NCBI GenBank assembly: GCA_000507305.1
Contig: DF240852.1
Location: forward strand, 1 to 64,000
DNA: 64,000 bases
Source: Breviolum minutum Mf 1.05b.01
Lineage: Eukaryota; Sar; Dinophyceae; Suessiales; Symbiodiniaceae
Direction: 5' to 3'
Shown: one piece after another, positions 47,600 through 59,348 of the stretch
How positions within the stretch are numbered: position 1 is the first letter of the stretch
Layout: every line of letters starts with the position of its first letter
Program-made: the position numbers and the translations under genes
Notes under the pieces: model-generated
Databases searched by the model: none
The model's input: only the letters and a program-made list of their open reading frames with translations
Told to the model about the DNA's origin: nothing

Positions 47600-50500
47600 T
47601 GTCGGAAAACCTGCTTTCGTAAACCAAAACCCGGACATGAGATTTCGATCATTTTTATCATCATCCAAATTCCATACCTCAGCCCCACCTGACCGCCAAG
47701 AGATGCCAAGAGCCTTTTTTGTTCAAGACGTTGGATCACATCTTTGTTCCACTGAAGCCGGGACACCCAGGCCGAACAAGATAGCTCAAAACAAAATTGA
47801 TTGGATCAAAAATGTGTTGAAAGAAATGAAAAGTATGGACTCTCTATGGATTATTTTCGGTATTTTCTCAAACTCGCCCTGGGATAATCCGACGTGTTTC
47901 CACGTACTTAGCATAAGCCGCGATGAGGGACCTTTGCAATGTACGCTTTACTAGGGTACGTTGATTGACACGTCTTGAGACCCGACTGGGCCTCCCAATG
48001 AAGTCCTCATCACATTGGGTGGCCAAGCTCAGGCAATTAAGGGCATACTGGCCCCTTTCGGCCTGCACCTTCATAGTATAGAACACATGATGAAGCCTAT
48101 GAAAATTAGGCATTTGGATAAACAGCAGCTTTGAGGAATTGTAACAGAGCCGCACCGTATACCCAAACTGTTTCAAAAAGTTCATTCCGTGGGTTGCCAG
48201 AATCAAAGCTTCATTTGATGGGATCCACACCTCCCAGCTGTAGACACCTTTGAGAAAAGAGTTCATGTACCAAGCTGCTTTGTAAGCTGAAAACAAAATG
48301 TCATTTTGCCGTACTGCATCCATATTGGCCTCACACTCCGCCAAAAACCATTTCATAATGCATGTTGTGGTAGCACCTTTGGACCATGTTCCCGAAGGGT
48401 AGGTGTTGCCAGTCCATCCAACATTTGCTAATGTAAACTTTTTGAGGGTTGGGCATTCACGGTTGTTTTTGCACCATGTCGAGTAAGACTCAGACACTCC
48501 TGCAATCCGTGCCTGTTGGGACCCCTCATACAAATCCGATGATGCCAAGGCCACCACCGAAGAAGACAGGAAGCTTTTCCCAGCACCGATGTGCCATGCG
48601 TGGAAGAGATCGTGGCTAAAAAAGCCTGGCTCGTCACTTGGGTCGCATGGAAGGGTTTCAAGTAAAGCTGGTCTTCGAAGAAATGGGGACACTGTATTGA
48701 TGGTTTGAATCCATTTTGCGGGTTCCGAACACCAATCCTCCCAAGGACAACCTGCCATGTCGGCACAGCAATTGTGGCATATGCCTTTTGATGCTGCCTG
48801 AGAGCTTTGTCTCTTAGCAGCATTGTGGAAACTTCTGCCGAGGCAACCGGCCTTCACCATCCATGGCCAGTCCCCCATTACATAAATGGGTACGAAATAA
48901 TATTTGTTGCCATCAAGCCCCACAAGTCCATTTTCCCATAATTGATTCATGTCCGTCCCCAATCCACGTAAGAGATCCTGAAAAGAATCCAAATCTTCCC
49001 CATCATCATCAGCATAGTAAGCACGGGGCAAAACACTCAACAAACATCGGGTTGTCCAAGTAGGCTGTTCGTAGTTCAGCTTCATTGCGCAATACCCTTT
49101 TTTCGTATGTTTTGCTGATGTTCTCAATCCAAACCCCAAAATGCTGTGAAGGGAAATGCATAGGAGTGCACTCTTCCTTTGTGATCTTCCCTCATCACCA
49201 TGAAGTAAAAGTGCACATGTGTTTCCCAAGTCGATGTCCCTGGAAAAGATTGGATGCCCTGGCTGTACAGCCCGAAATCTCTCCCAAAATTTTGACCAAA
49301 TAGCAGAGCTTCGTTGGGGATCGGGTTTTGAAAGCCCACATAATGTATACCACAGGTTCATCTTTAAAAGAAACTTTGCCCAATCAGACATCATCAATAC
49401 AGGAAACGTATGCTCCCCCACCTTGACATCAGTCATTGGAATGGGCAATGAGAGCTTGTATTTGCTGACCATCCTATGAACACCACGCTCCGGATTCCCA
49501 TCATCTAGGGCCCCAAGAGCACCAATGCTTGAAGATGCCACTTCGGGTACTTCTTCAATCATTGATTGCGCCGTCCGAACGGCGACGGAGCAAGGAACCT
49601 TAAATCTTCAAAGACACAAGAATTTAGCCATCCAAAGGCGGGAAAAGATGAAAATGCAAATTAACTAGGAAGGTACGTGGGGTAAAATCAACCAATGACT
49701 GGCGAATCGAATCCCGTTCCACTAGTGCCTTCCATCTCCCTGCATGAGCTGGCTGAGGTTGGCACGCCTTCGCCGATTTCTTGGACAAATCGTCTCAGAC
49801 CAGGCCCTGCACCTGGCAGTTTAAAAGGATGATTCGGGTCAGGTGGAATCTTGATTGTGCTATCAAGAATGGGTGTGTTAACAGCTAGGATGCATTTTTT
49901 GATTCGCACGTGTTCGGCCATCTATGTTGGGCCAGCATCACAAATATGGGTACTTGAGGCGACCCCATTTGCCTCCAAGCTTTTGAGATCAAATTAAGAT
50001 TGGGTTTTTCAAAATGCGTGTGGCAAGATCTGCCTAAATGCAGGCCACACTCTTTCTGGAAACTCCCCCCAAACAATGAAGTTGATGATGTTTGATTTTT
50101 GACTTAATTGGAGCATCCCAGGAGCAGCCAAGGTGGATTTTCAACAAATCATTTAATGTGCAAGTTGCACCTGGCCACTAGTTGCAGGAATCCGATCATA
50201 CTGCAAAGTCGGTGAAACAGCCTACTTGTTTTTCTTTTCCTTCTTTGACTTCTTGTCTTTGGGTCTTTCTTTAATTTCATCATTGTCTTTCTCATCTTTC
50301 TTGTCGTCGCCGCGTTTGCGTTTTGGTTTCGTCTTCTTTGGCTCAGGGTTCTCCTCATTCTTTTCCATGAAAGGTCTGTCTTTCCTGAGATTTTTGGCGA
50401 GGGCCGACTTGCTCATTCGTTACCCGAATTGTCTGAGGCCTAAACCGAACCTTGATCTCAGTAGCTGTCGCTCGGGAGCACCTAGAATTGGAGTCGGAGA

Positions 50501-52000
50501 AAGGCTTGGGGCCCATGACCCTTGAACACCTAGTTTGGTGAACTTTGAAGTGCTATAAACTTGTTGAGGTCATGACACAAAAGTAGCTGCCTTCATTTTT
50601 GAACTGGCTCCAGGCCACCACCTTGATGGAAAAAACATGGTCAACTAAACCCTGGCATCTACTTCATCGAAACTGAACGCCAAAAACTTAGCTACAAACT
50701 CAGCCCCAAAGTTGGTGGTTTCACCCCTGGCAATCTCGTCTTGCAAGACGTCATATTCCTTCTCCAACTTCGCAATGTGCTCGGTAAGAAGTTTGATTGA
50801 CCTTAGGACGGGTGAATATCAAATTTGATTTTCTAAAGGGGCCTAAGAAGTTGCCATGTACTGCAGTTAAAATAGGACCCCAACTTGTCGGCCGAGTCAG
50901 GAGTGTAGTTCATAGTAAGATCACGCTTCAAAGCTTTGATTTTCGTGCAGGTCTTTAGGACCGACTCCATGAACTTTCGGAAATGCTCTTTGTTCTGAGC
51001 AGGGTTGAGAAAAAACAAAGATCTCCAGACTTGGAATCGAACAGAAAGATTTGACAAAAACTTAAGCAAGCCTGGCTAGATGCATGTTTCTTCTCATCAT
51101 CATCTTTGTTGTTGCCACCGCTCCCGCTACTAGCTTCCCTCTGCTTCAAGGCATTCAGCCCATCGAAAGCATCAGAAGGAATCTCCACAGGACCATCTGC
51201 CTGCCACCAGTGGTTTTTGGTTGGATTTGGTGGAACTAGTGTGGGATCGAAAAAAAATATACTTTCGGGAGCTTCACATTAATCAAGATTTGATGGCCTT
51301 CGACCTTGATGATGTTTTTTCCTGTTGTTCCTCAACATCTTCTCGGCTTCCTCGTTCCCTCACAGTCACCCAGTACTCTGTGATCTTGTCGTACATGTTC
51401 TCCCTGCAGCAGAGGAGAAAATGGATAGAACGCCCGGGAAAAAGGTGAATGATTTTGTGTGAAGTACGGATCCCCAGCCTTCTGAATTCTGGTCTGTCTT
51501 TGCACCATTGCTTTACTCCGGCGATCCTTTGCCTTAATTGGGGGTCCCTAGCAAAGGTCCAAGTTGGTTCTGAAAAAGCATCCACTTAGCTTTATGAGTT
51601 TTCCATGAAGACATGTTGCGGCGACCAACTCAATTCTGTCCGCATCTCACTTTCCGAAAACCATCCTTCATCCTTTGTGAGTTTGACCGAACGCTTCTTC
51701 TTGATGACTTTCTCCAGAAGGTCTTGAAATACGTCCTAGCCGAGATCGATGTACATAATACATGTTCCCATAAGCTTAGTGCGCTATTTCCATTCGACGG
51801 GGTTTGGTGATATTTTGTGGGGTAACTGTCCTTATTGAAGTTTGCTTCTTGTAAGCATGCTGCCATTTCTTCACGTTGATGGGTGCCCATCGCCCATTGG
51901 TCTTTAACCCATTGTGGGACCTCCAAATCTGTCCGTTTCTTCTTATGTGCCACCATCCTCGCAATCCTGGCCTTCGCCGCGTTGCGAAGCAATTCCTAAG
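47600..52000 (-). CDS. Transposase-like dinoflagellate repeat gene
   Basis: The main exon is about 47874-49598 (frame open to TGA at 47868; ATG at 49562, acceptor TTTAAG|GTTCCT at 49598). It encodes over 560 residues. Visible features: MGDWPW (about 229), CHNCC (about 262), CPWEDWCSEPAKW (about 270-282), and HDLFHAWHIGAGKSFLSSSV (about 315-334). The DxxH pattern with WH.G.GK resembles the second acidic motif region of some DDE/RNase-H-like transposases, but I cannot find all three catalytic acids. Upstream exons include 51831-51995 (NAAKARIARMVAHKKKR) joined by a GA-AG intron to about 51600-51735 (DEGWFSESEMRTELSW). Others are probable at 51.28-51.58, 50.84-51.07 and a Lys/Glu-rich one at 50.22-50.41. 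A 3' exon near 47680-47780 (WNKDVIQRLEQKRLLASLGG) is likely. I recall this as a high-copy family in dinoflagellate gene models. Its function is unproven. Confidence 0.75.
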
Positions 52001-52099
52001 TAGCAGCGGTGGTCGGGAATGTTATGATCGAGATCCATCCATGTAAATTGATCTATATACATGATGCAGCAAAAGTAAATTGTGAAAACTTTTTCAGTC

Positions 52100-53410
52100 A
52101 TAATATGCACCGTATATATTTAGTAAAGGCTCTCTACGGGTCAGGACCCGCTTTGGCTTACCATCTTTTGTTGTAGCTTTGTTCTCAGGTTCTGAAGTGG
52201 TACCAACAGTTTCGACAACAGTAGTGTCTCCAACCTCCGTTTCCGCTACTTCCTCTTTGACAGGAACATCCGCACCAAATGCTAATGCCAGCGAAACAGC
52301 TAAATCATCGATGACGTCGGCATCACCCTCATCATCCTTAGAAACTAGTGAAATCTTGGTTTTGGTAATTTTGCTCAAAAAATCTCAAAAAAACTGATGG
52401 AAATGGAGATGTGATCATGCAGAATATCAGTTGAAATCAATTAGAAGTTGCTATCTAGGTTCAGTTTCATATGGGTCCGCTTCGACTTGGTGATGACCAT
52501 AATATTCATGATCACCATTACCACCAGATTCCCCAGACTCTGACACATCCGTTGCCACGCTGGTTCCCGGCGGTGTCCCAGGCAAGACAGTTGGTGGATC
52601 CTGACTGCGAAAAGGCTAAAAGGATAAGGAAGGTGGGGGATGAAAGTCGGGCAGGATTTACACCTATTCCAATCATGTAAGGGCCAAGAACAATGAAGAC
52701 ATCGACTATTTGTCCTTGATTTCGCTAGCAGGTGTGCCACTGGTTGACAATTCCTCTGGAGAAGCTGCAATAGTAGGAGCTGGCGATATTGGCGGTTCTA
52801 CCGGACTAGGAGCTTGAGATCCAACTGGTTCGACCTAAGCAGGGTTAACAAATCAAATCGATCTATATATTCCAAAGTTGATCTCAAGCAAACATCCTGA
52901 AAAAGACCCGGACCACAGGTACCACCTTCTCCAAATATTGAAGCTCTTTCTGAAGATCCTGCGAAGATGGTGTGTGCAAAGGGCAATGTTTTTATTTTTT
53001 TTTGATACCCTCGAGATCCTATTTTATGAAAATTTCCTAGATCGACCAATCAGCTAGGAGGGGTCCTCGATTTCCTTTCTCAAAGCCAATTCATCAGCAC
53101 TAAGGGCATCCGACATCACATCCTGGAAACCTACCATAAGTGTTTCACAAGACCAGGCTTTCGACATAACTATCACTACTACTTTGATCACCTGAAGTGC
53201 TGCTGGAGCAGGTATAGATTCAGAATTCAGATTGTAAATCGATCGGAAAAGAATCCAAGCTAGAAAATCCGAATCAAATTTCCGACTCCAAATCAAATTC
53301 CGAATTTCCATTTGTCCCACGCAAAGTTCCCGTGCGTAGGTAAAACGAATTTCTTGGAACACACTTGGTTCCAAATTGTCAGGAAGCCTAGAACAAAAGG
53401 TTGGCATGTG
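52100..53410 (-). CDS. Low-complexity exons between the two element genes
   Basis: Minus-strand open segments at 52094-52378 (acidic, Val/Thr-rich, EVAETEVGDTTVVETVG), about 52700-52835 (Pro/Ser/Ala-rich, ending SEIKDK and a stop) and 53054-53407 (FTYARELCVGQMEIRNLIW). They look like disordered linkers and short folded parts of either neighbouring gene. I could not fix the splice sites. Confidence 0.35.
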
Positions 53411-53429
53411 GTCGGAAAAAAAACAGGGG

Positions 53430-53700
53430 GGAAAACCTGCAAATCGTTTACGGGTAATTATGGGATGTTTATGGGTAATTATGGGATGCTTATGGGTTGT
53501 TTACGGGTTTGGGTAATTGCAGGTTTTCCCGAATAATGGGTTTTTTATGGGAAGACAATGGGATTTCCCGGGATGAATTCGGGTTTTTACGACAAGAATA
53601 TGGGATTATTACGGAAATCCCATTTTTCTCCTCACCGAATCGTAAAAAAAACCGATTGAGTTTTGAAATCTCGACTACTATAGTTCCGATTTCAACTCCC
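53430..53700. repeat. ATGGG-rich degenerate tandem repeat
   Basis: Repeated GGGTAATTATGGGATGTTTA, GGGTTTTTACG and AATGGGATTT words fill the segment. It is an intron or spacer between the element genes. Confidence 0.7.
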
Positions 53701-53754
53701 AAACCAGTTGCCAACCTATGAATCCCTTTCCAAAAAAGGCACAGTGGATGGTAC

Positions 53755-55110
53755 CTCAAGTGGCATGAATCGGTGCCAATGCTGGGGTAATTTTAGCCCC
53801 TTACCACGCCGCAAATACCTGTAGCATGAGCTAAGGTCAGCGGTGGAAAACAAGCCACCATCATCATCTGGCATACTGTCCAAGATCTCAGGGCCAGAGG
53901 GAAGATCATGTGAGGGTACAGGTTCCATAGGTCTTGATGACACCAAATCATCCCGCAAGTTCACAATAGCTTTTGCAAAAGGAAGTGGATATGTCCTTAG
54001 TTCGTAGCCAACTTTCATACAATTTCGCTTCATTATTGAGTTGTTCGTGGATAACAGGTCAAATGTAATTTATACTATCGAAACTTCCAGCCCAAAACGG
54101 AAACCTACAAAATAGGCAAGAATCTGTGTTCCACGTAAATGTGGGGTTCCCTGCCAACAACGACGACCTTCCTTGTTGAAGTAATGCTTTACTGTTGCTA
54201 CCTCAGCCCTCATCCTCCGCCAACCCACATCTAATCGGCGGATCGCCGTGGAACTGCTCCAAGCATACTGTCTCTTCGGGGTCTTTGCGCCATACATAGA
54301 CATCCACCAGCCTACTCGGCTGACCTTGGGTGAGGGTGGTGGATACATTAAAGCATAAATTTATATCGATCATGATACTGAGAATCGGAAAAATGACCAT
54401 CTAAACAACTAGGGTCTTGACGCCGCTATTCCCAAAAAGGTTGTAGTGTCCCTCCATCATATGAATAAAGGCTGGGTAGTACTCAAGTACGCTACTGCCA
54501 GGCTGCTCCAGGACCCACACGCCAAATCTACAACTGACTGCCATGCATAATAGAATGGTCCTGATTAAGAAACCACTTGAATGCAAAAACCATCGACTCT
54601 AAATCAATCTAATTACATTCTTGAAACGTTTCACAAAAAGCAAGTTGGTTAGTCCTTTCCAGCAGCCCGTTGGATAGAACCACGGAAGGGGCACTGGTGT
54701 TCCCAACAGAAGAACATTTACAGCGCTTGCTGGTTCCGCTATTGATACCAATGAAGCTGCTGCATTTGATCCCAAACCATGCGATGAAATCCCGGGCCTT
54801 CCCTTTCAGCACGAAAACCAAGGCCAGCCTCAGCTTGCCAGAAGGCCAAGGATGGAAATGTAAAGGGAGTGGGGAGAACCTACTTCGACTGGAGGGGTGT
54901 TAAGATTGCGGTTGAGGGTCGCAAACCCAGATGATGAGAGCAAGTCATGCCAATTTGAGTTTCGATTCCCCTGCTTGTTTTTGGAGCAGTAGTCAATATC
55001 AAATCGGCCACTCATAAATCCTGCTTTCCGCATCATGTAGGTGCAATTTGCCTTTCCCGAGAAGAACTCAAGCCATTGGAATTCCTGGCATCGCAGTTTG
55101 GTAGGAAACG
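53755..55110 (-). CDS. LEFFSG protein, methyltransferase-like core (5 exons)
   Basis: Exons 54921-55110, 54655-54828, 54422-54560, 54125-54324 and 53755-53995 join in frame. The first has WLEFFSGKANCTYMMRKAGF followed by FDIDYC. This resembles motif I of SAM-dependent cytosine methyltransferases (F.G.G....L..AGF...E/DID). The second begins LALVFVLKGKARDFIAWFG, so SSGFALALVFVL spans the junction. The third has VWVLEQPGSSVLEYYPAF and the fourth MSMYGAKTPKRQYAW. GTQTYPLPFAKAIV spans the fourth junction. Three of the four introns are GA-AG (GC|GACCCT, AAAG|GACTAA, CACA|GATTCT). I recall this protein as a high-copy family in dinoflagellate genomes; methyltransferase activity is inference. It is probably the 3' part of the same gene as the exons at 55.8-59.2 kb. 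Confidence 0.75.
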
Positions 55111-55154
55111 CTAGTAAAAACAAACCAAAGTTTAAGAATTCGATCCCTTCAAAA

Positions 55155-55290
55155 AAGACAGGAACTCTTTACCACCACTACAACTTTGAGTGAATTGTTT
55201 GGCCCCATATATCCCGATCCCATATGCCGAGCCCACCTCATCCAAATTATACAGCCCATCGGTGTAGTAACAGAGGATAAGAATCTGAAG
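55155..55290 (-). CDS. Probable exon of the LEFFSG gene
   Basis: In a minus frame different from the longest open frame, the segment reads DGLYNLDEVGSAYGIGIYGA and ends near a GTGGTG|GTAAAG site. The composition is coding-like and it lies between two better-supported exons. Confidence 0.4.
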
Positions 55291-55808
55291 GAAAGCCTTG
55301 GTTCACGGTGCGGTGGGGAAAGTATATTCAAAAACCTTTGAAAGGTGTTTTTCGAACATGTTTGAACCCATGAAGCTGAGATACCTTCGGGGCACCCAAT
55401 ATCTTAAGGTTCCAAAGCATACCGATTAAATCCATCTCCATGCGCAACGAGGGATCCATGAAGCTATGGGTGAGGAGAGATTCGAATCAAAATACCTCTT
55501 TGAGCCCGTACTCACTGTCTGATCCGAAATGACAATTTTGTTGAAACCGCAAAGCTTCCAAGTCAATTTAATGCATTTGAATTTGATCATTTGCCATTAG
55601 AAGATCGATATGTAATCATGGCCGGGTAGACGGCGTGACTTTCCGATCGATCTCCTGGCTCTCCGGACTGCAGGAACATATGGACCTCAGAACGCTAGGC
55701 ATGCATGATGGGAATGAGTTACCAACTTTCTTATATTGATCCACTGGAAGTTTTCTCTTTGATGGGATGGGGGGATGACATGTTTTTCACAAAAAATCAA
55801 GATGTTAC

Positions 55809-55949
55809 TTAAGCGAATGATGAGTGCCCCGAAGCTTGCAGCACTAACAGATTTTTCCATTGGTGGCCGCAGGCTCTTCGTGATTCTACCCCACAGCACA
55901 TCCAGGCTGGCTGATCTACGGAACTGCTGAATATAAATCACTGCTTTTC
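55809..55949 (-). CDS. Exon of the LEFFSG gene region
   Basis: The acceptor GATTGCAG|GAAAAG and donor CTTAA|GTAACA flank 141 nt encoding a soluble helical segment with LDVLWGRITKSLRPPMEKSV. No domain recognised. The orientation and spacing fit the LEFFSG gene. Confidence 0.5.
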
Positions 55950-56225
55950 CTGCAATCTATCAAACCAATAAATCGAACATAATAGTTTTTTTTGGCAATA
56001 ATAAATTAAAGCGATTACATGAAGGATCAGTATCAAGTGGGTTCAGGCAGCAGTGCATATAACATATGCATGGTCCAACAGCTTAGTGCTTCACTTGTGT
56101 CCTAAGAAGCTCCAGCTGTCCAACACAGTGTTCACACTGTGTTCACCCTCTAAAATACTAAAGCCATGCAGTGCATGGCAAAAAGTCAAAATCAAACATG
56201 GATCGACGTACGAACTAGTTCACTT

Positions 56226-56370
56226 CGGGAGCACGGTAGTCAAGAAGCACTTCAGCCCCTGCGTCCTTGTAACCCTGATACTCATTCTCGATGACATCAC
56301 CGTCAAAATCTACAGACAACTGCCACTTTTCGATGAAATGGGCCTTGTACAAGCTGGCGCCAGTGGGGAT
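56226..56370 (-). CDS. Short exon, acidic segment
   Basis: The minus strand between GGCGCCAG|C (near 56360) and CCCGAA|GTGAAC (near 56225) reads WQLSVDFDGDVIENEYQGYK then DAGAEVLLDYRAP. It is strongly coding-like although short. The 125-codon plus-strand frame over the same bases is its shadow. Confidence 0.5.
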
Positions 56371-56476
56371 GAAATAGAATTAAGGGAAATCTACAGAAAC
56401 GGGTTTTGTTTCCTGGTTAGAGATGGTTAGGGAAAATAAAAAGTTACTGGAATAACAGACCAGCTACCAAGCTTAC

Positions 56477-57159
56477 CCCAGCTGCAATCGTCACTAGAAG
56501 CCTCAAATGATCATTCCCTGACTCTTTCGGGTACGAAAAGAACTGGGCTGCCTTGAATTTTTCCGCAGAATCATCTTGGACTTGCAGTCCACACTGGGAG
56601 CGAGTCCAGTAGATTGTCAATCGGGTGTAGGTCAGACCATATGAAACCAGATACTCCTTGGTTTGGGCCTTCAGGTCATTAAGTGCCATTTCGGGGTCGT
56701 AGATGTATTCAACAAACTCCTTAATTTCACCAATTTTCTGATTGGTATAGTTGATGGGTTCAGCAGTCATGAAATCGTTGGCCTTCTTGGCACGCTTCTT
56801 GGGAACATCTACCTGTTCAGGAGGACTCTTCCCGAACACCCTTTTAGTAGGCACATCCTTGCTCCCAGAAGGCTTGGAAGTTTCTGTTTCTTTCTTATGA
56901 GGCACTCTTTTGGGTGGCTCTTCTGTTTCTTCTGATCCTGATTCATCTTCCTGTTCGGTATCCTTTTTTTTGGTAGAGGCAGCCCCACGGCCCCGCCCAC
57001 GGCCACCTCGGCCACCCCGACCACCCCGACCACGTCCTCTTGGCTCCTCTTCCTTTTTTCGTGCCTTGCTGGCTAACTGATCTCTGCGAGTGATCACCTC
57101 CAGGGTGGGATTTATAAATGATGGCTGTAGGGTGGTAAACGTTTGATGGTATGTTACGC
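56477..57159 (-). CDS. RGG-rich exon of the LEFFSG gene region
   Basis: 683 nt between TTCAG|GCGTAA and GCTGGG|GTAAGC. It encodes an Arg/Gly repeat (GRGRGGRGGRGGRGRGRG), a long acidic and basic disordered stretch, and then a folded-looking C-terminal part (EIKEFVEYIYDPEMALNDLK). RGG repeats usually bind RNA or DNA. The end is in phase 0. Confidence 0.6.
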
Positions 57160-57194
57160 CTGAACAAAATTAAAATTTGACTGCAACTTTTTAC

Positions 57195-57462
57195 TTAAAT
57201 TGGCAGGCCTTTTCCTCTTCTGGCACCGAGTCGGGCTCCCCAAAAGGTGCAGAAGGTGTGTCTTTGGTGATTTGGGTGTTTTTTGGATCCGAATCCATAG
57301 GAATTGTTTTCTCATGAAGAGTGGAAACGTTTTGGTATTGTTTCCTGCGGGCATCAGAGTCATCAAAGGAATCAACTTTGTGAGGAGGTGGTGGTGGCGA
57401 TGGAACTGCCACAATGTCAAGCGGCTGAGTATCAACGTTGTCTCCGGCACTGGCAGCAGCTC
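57195..57462 (-). CDS. Disordered exon of the LEFFSG gene region
   Basis: The acceptor CATGCAG|GAGCTG and donor TTTAA|GTAAAA (or CCT|GCCAAT) flank a Pro/Asp/Ser-rich peptide containing VPSPPPPPHKVDSFDDSDAR. No domain. It continues the disordered N-terminal region. Confidence 0.5.
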
Positions 57463-57829
57463 CTGCATGAATGAAAAGGTCGATCTTTGAAACATGTGGG
57501 AAGATTCTAAACTACCCCAGATTTGAAGTTGAGAAGTAGGGGTGGGATTTCTATAGCTTTTGACTCGCATGAAATTTCCGTACTATAAGATTCGTAACAA
57601 AAACCTGGCGGATAAAGGCCCGGTCCTGGGCTGGTTTTTTGAGATGTGGGTGTGGCAGCTTGCGAGAACTGTTCCCCAAGGTTCACAGGCTTCACAGCCA
57701 GCATCTTTTTTTTCATCCTAGGCTGGGTGGGGTGATGGGTTATGCTGAAGTTATGCTGATGAAATAGAGGAGTCCTAGCGACCATACCAAACAGACTAGA
57801 AACTCAAAGAACTGCACAAAAGGAAAACT

Positions 57830-57945
57830 TTAGCAAACCGGTCTAGAATCTCAAGTAGCGCAAGTTGTTTTTGCACCAATTGCTCCATCAACTTTGCACG
57901 CCTATATGCAACCAAGTGTGCATCATCAACTGGACCTGCATGGGG
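57830..57945 (-). CDS. Helical exon of the LEFFSG gene region
   Basis: The acceptor CATGCAG|GTCCAG leads into AYRRAKLMEQLVQKQLALLE, a probable coiled-coil or amphipathic helix. The donor is probably near TTTGCTAAA|GTTTTC. Confidence 0.45.
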
Positions 57946-58097
57946 AAAAAGATGAAAAAGGTATATAACCCTTCCAGAATCTTCCGGAGAACATATGTTT
58001 GAAGAGGAGTTGGATAATATAACAAATGTTTTTTGAGATACCACCCAGCCCCACCACAACAAGTTTGAAACCCAATCCTGCCTTTTTCTTGACTCAC

Positions 58098-58307
58098 TGC
58101 TGATGGTGTTTTCTCAGCTGCAACCGGCGGCTTGGCAGGTGGAGTCACTATCACATCTGATTGCACAGGTGCCGTTGGGGCAGGTGCCGTTGGGGCAGTG
58201 ATCGGAGGAGCTTCTGGAGTAGGGGCCTTATGCTCAGCATCCGAATCAGAGCTAGCACTACCATAAAAGCCCGATTGTTCCGAAGATGACTTCGTTTCAT
58301 CGCTCTC
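58098..58307 (-). CDS. Disordered exon, exactly 70 codons
   Basis: TTTTTGCAG|GAGAGC and CATCAGCA|GTGAGT give a phase 0-0 exon of 210 nt. It encodes SSSEQSGFYGSASSDSDAEH and a Pro/Ala/Thr repeat (ITAPTAPAPTAPV). Both splice sites are strong by eye. Confidence 0.55.
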
Positions 58308-58840
58308 CTGCAAAAAGGGAGAAAAACGCTTTCTGTAATGGGGCTGTTTTACAACATGTTGCATCATGAAAAGAAAACTCAAGAAACAATACTTTGAAAA
58401 TTCCACTCAAAACATACAGGTGTAACTCCTCATCTATGCCTTTGCGTTTTGCACTGTCAAGCACTTCTTTGATTTTCTCCTTCAGGGACTTTTAAAGCGT
58501 GGTGGTATTTTTACAAGTTGTTGGTTCCATCAAAACCCACCAAAGACCATTAAAAAAACAACAACACTTTCAAAGTTTATACTCTTTAAGGGTGTTTAGG
58601 ATGGGGTCACCATCATCTGACCTCAAGGTGCGGTGCGATGATGAGGATCAGCTCATGGAAGTTAGCGTCCTTACAGTTGCTAAGATAATGAAGGGTCGTG
58701 ATTGAAATTAATGATACTTTGTGTCTCCACTTACTAATTTGACTATAGTCAGCTTAAAGCCATCAAACAAAAACATACAAGAACAGTTTTGTTCTATAGA
58801 AAAATATACTTAATTCACAAAAGAGAGTTTCCATGCTCAC

Positions 58841-59179
58841 ATCTGACCGGTTGGCCTTTCGTTTGATGAACCGAAGCATTTTTTTCATTTCTTTGGCATC
58901 TGATTCAACATCATCTTCTAAAGGGGTGCGGGATGATAAACAATAGGCCTCACCACATTGTTCCCTCAGACCCTCAATGCTTGGCTGTTTCAGGGCAGCG
59001 GCATATAAGCGGTGAAGTAAAGGAGGTAGGATATCCATGTTGCCCACACATTGGGCAATAGTAGCATCCTTGGATTTATCCGCCAAGGCAACCAAGCGCT
59101 TGCCACAACGGAGTCTCCCCCGAATATCCTCATGACCATCCCATTCAGATGCCAAATTGGAACAATCAAAAGGCATCAT
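58841..59179 (-). CDS. 5' exon of the LEFFSG gene region
   Basis: From the ATG at 59179 the frame encodes MMPFDCSNLASEWDGHEDIR and a helical Cys/Leu-rich stretch (GNMDILPPLLHRLYAAALKQ). It ends at GTCAGAT|GTGAGC (58841). A relict spliced leader lies just upstream, in frame with this open frame. No known domain recognised. Confidence 0.5.
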
Positions 59180-59194
59180 TCTTACTTGATACAG

Positions 59195-59217
59195 TGCCCC
59201 ACGAAAAGTCTTGAGCC
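59195..59217 (-). other. Relict dinoflagellate spliced leader
   Basis: The minus strand reads TTAGCCATCTTTTGGCTCAA then G. The dinoflagellate spliced leader ends GTAGCCATTTTGGCTCAAG. The match is AGCCAT and TTTTGGCTCAAG with a 2-base insertion between them. Such relicts in genomic DNA are known from trans-spliced mRNAs that were copied back into the genome. It lies about 16-20 bases upstream of the 58841-59179 start. Confidence 0.6.
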
Positions 59218-59283
59218 AAAAGATGGCTAACATTTCTATTTTTTTTTAAATGTGCATGCTTTTGGTGATTTGATTTGCCACCG

Positions 59284-59336
59284 GCAGGAGTGATCTGAGC
59301 ATCCCAGCGATTCTGTCCACGCTGAAACCGTGGCAT
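59284..59336 (-). CDS. Short 5' open segment MPRFQRGQNRW
   Basis: From the ATG at 59336 the minus strand encodes MPRFQRGQNRWDAQITPAGG and may be spliced at CTGCCG|GTGGCA. It lies just downstream of a second spliced-leader-like sequence (59349-59361). It could be a start exon of the element gene or a remnant. Confidence 0.3.
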
Positions 59337-59348
59337 CTCAAAACTGCT

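Noticed and set aside
47505..47954. 149-codon plus-strand frame
   Set aside because: It overlaps the 3' end of the transposase-like exon and a probable minus-strand 3' exon; the composition is not coding-like.
55470..55500. tRNA B-box-like word GATTCGAATC
   Set aside because: No matching A-box or acceptor stem could be found around it.
56053..56430. 125-codon plus-strand frame
   Set aside because: The minus strand carries a shorter but more convincing exon with splice flanks, and neighbouring genes are on the minus strand.
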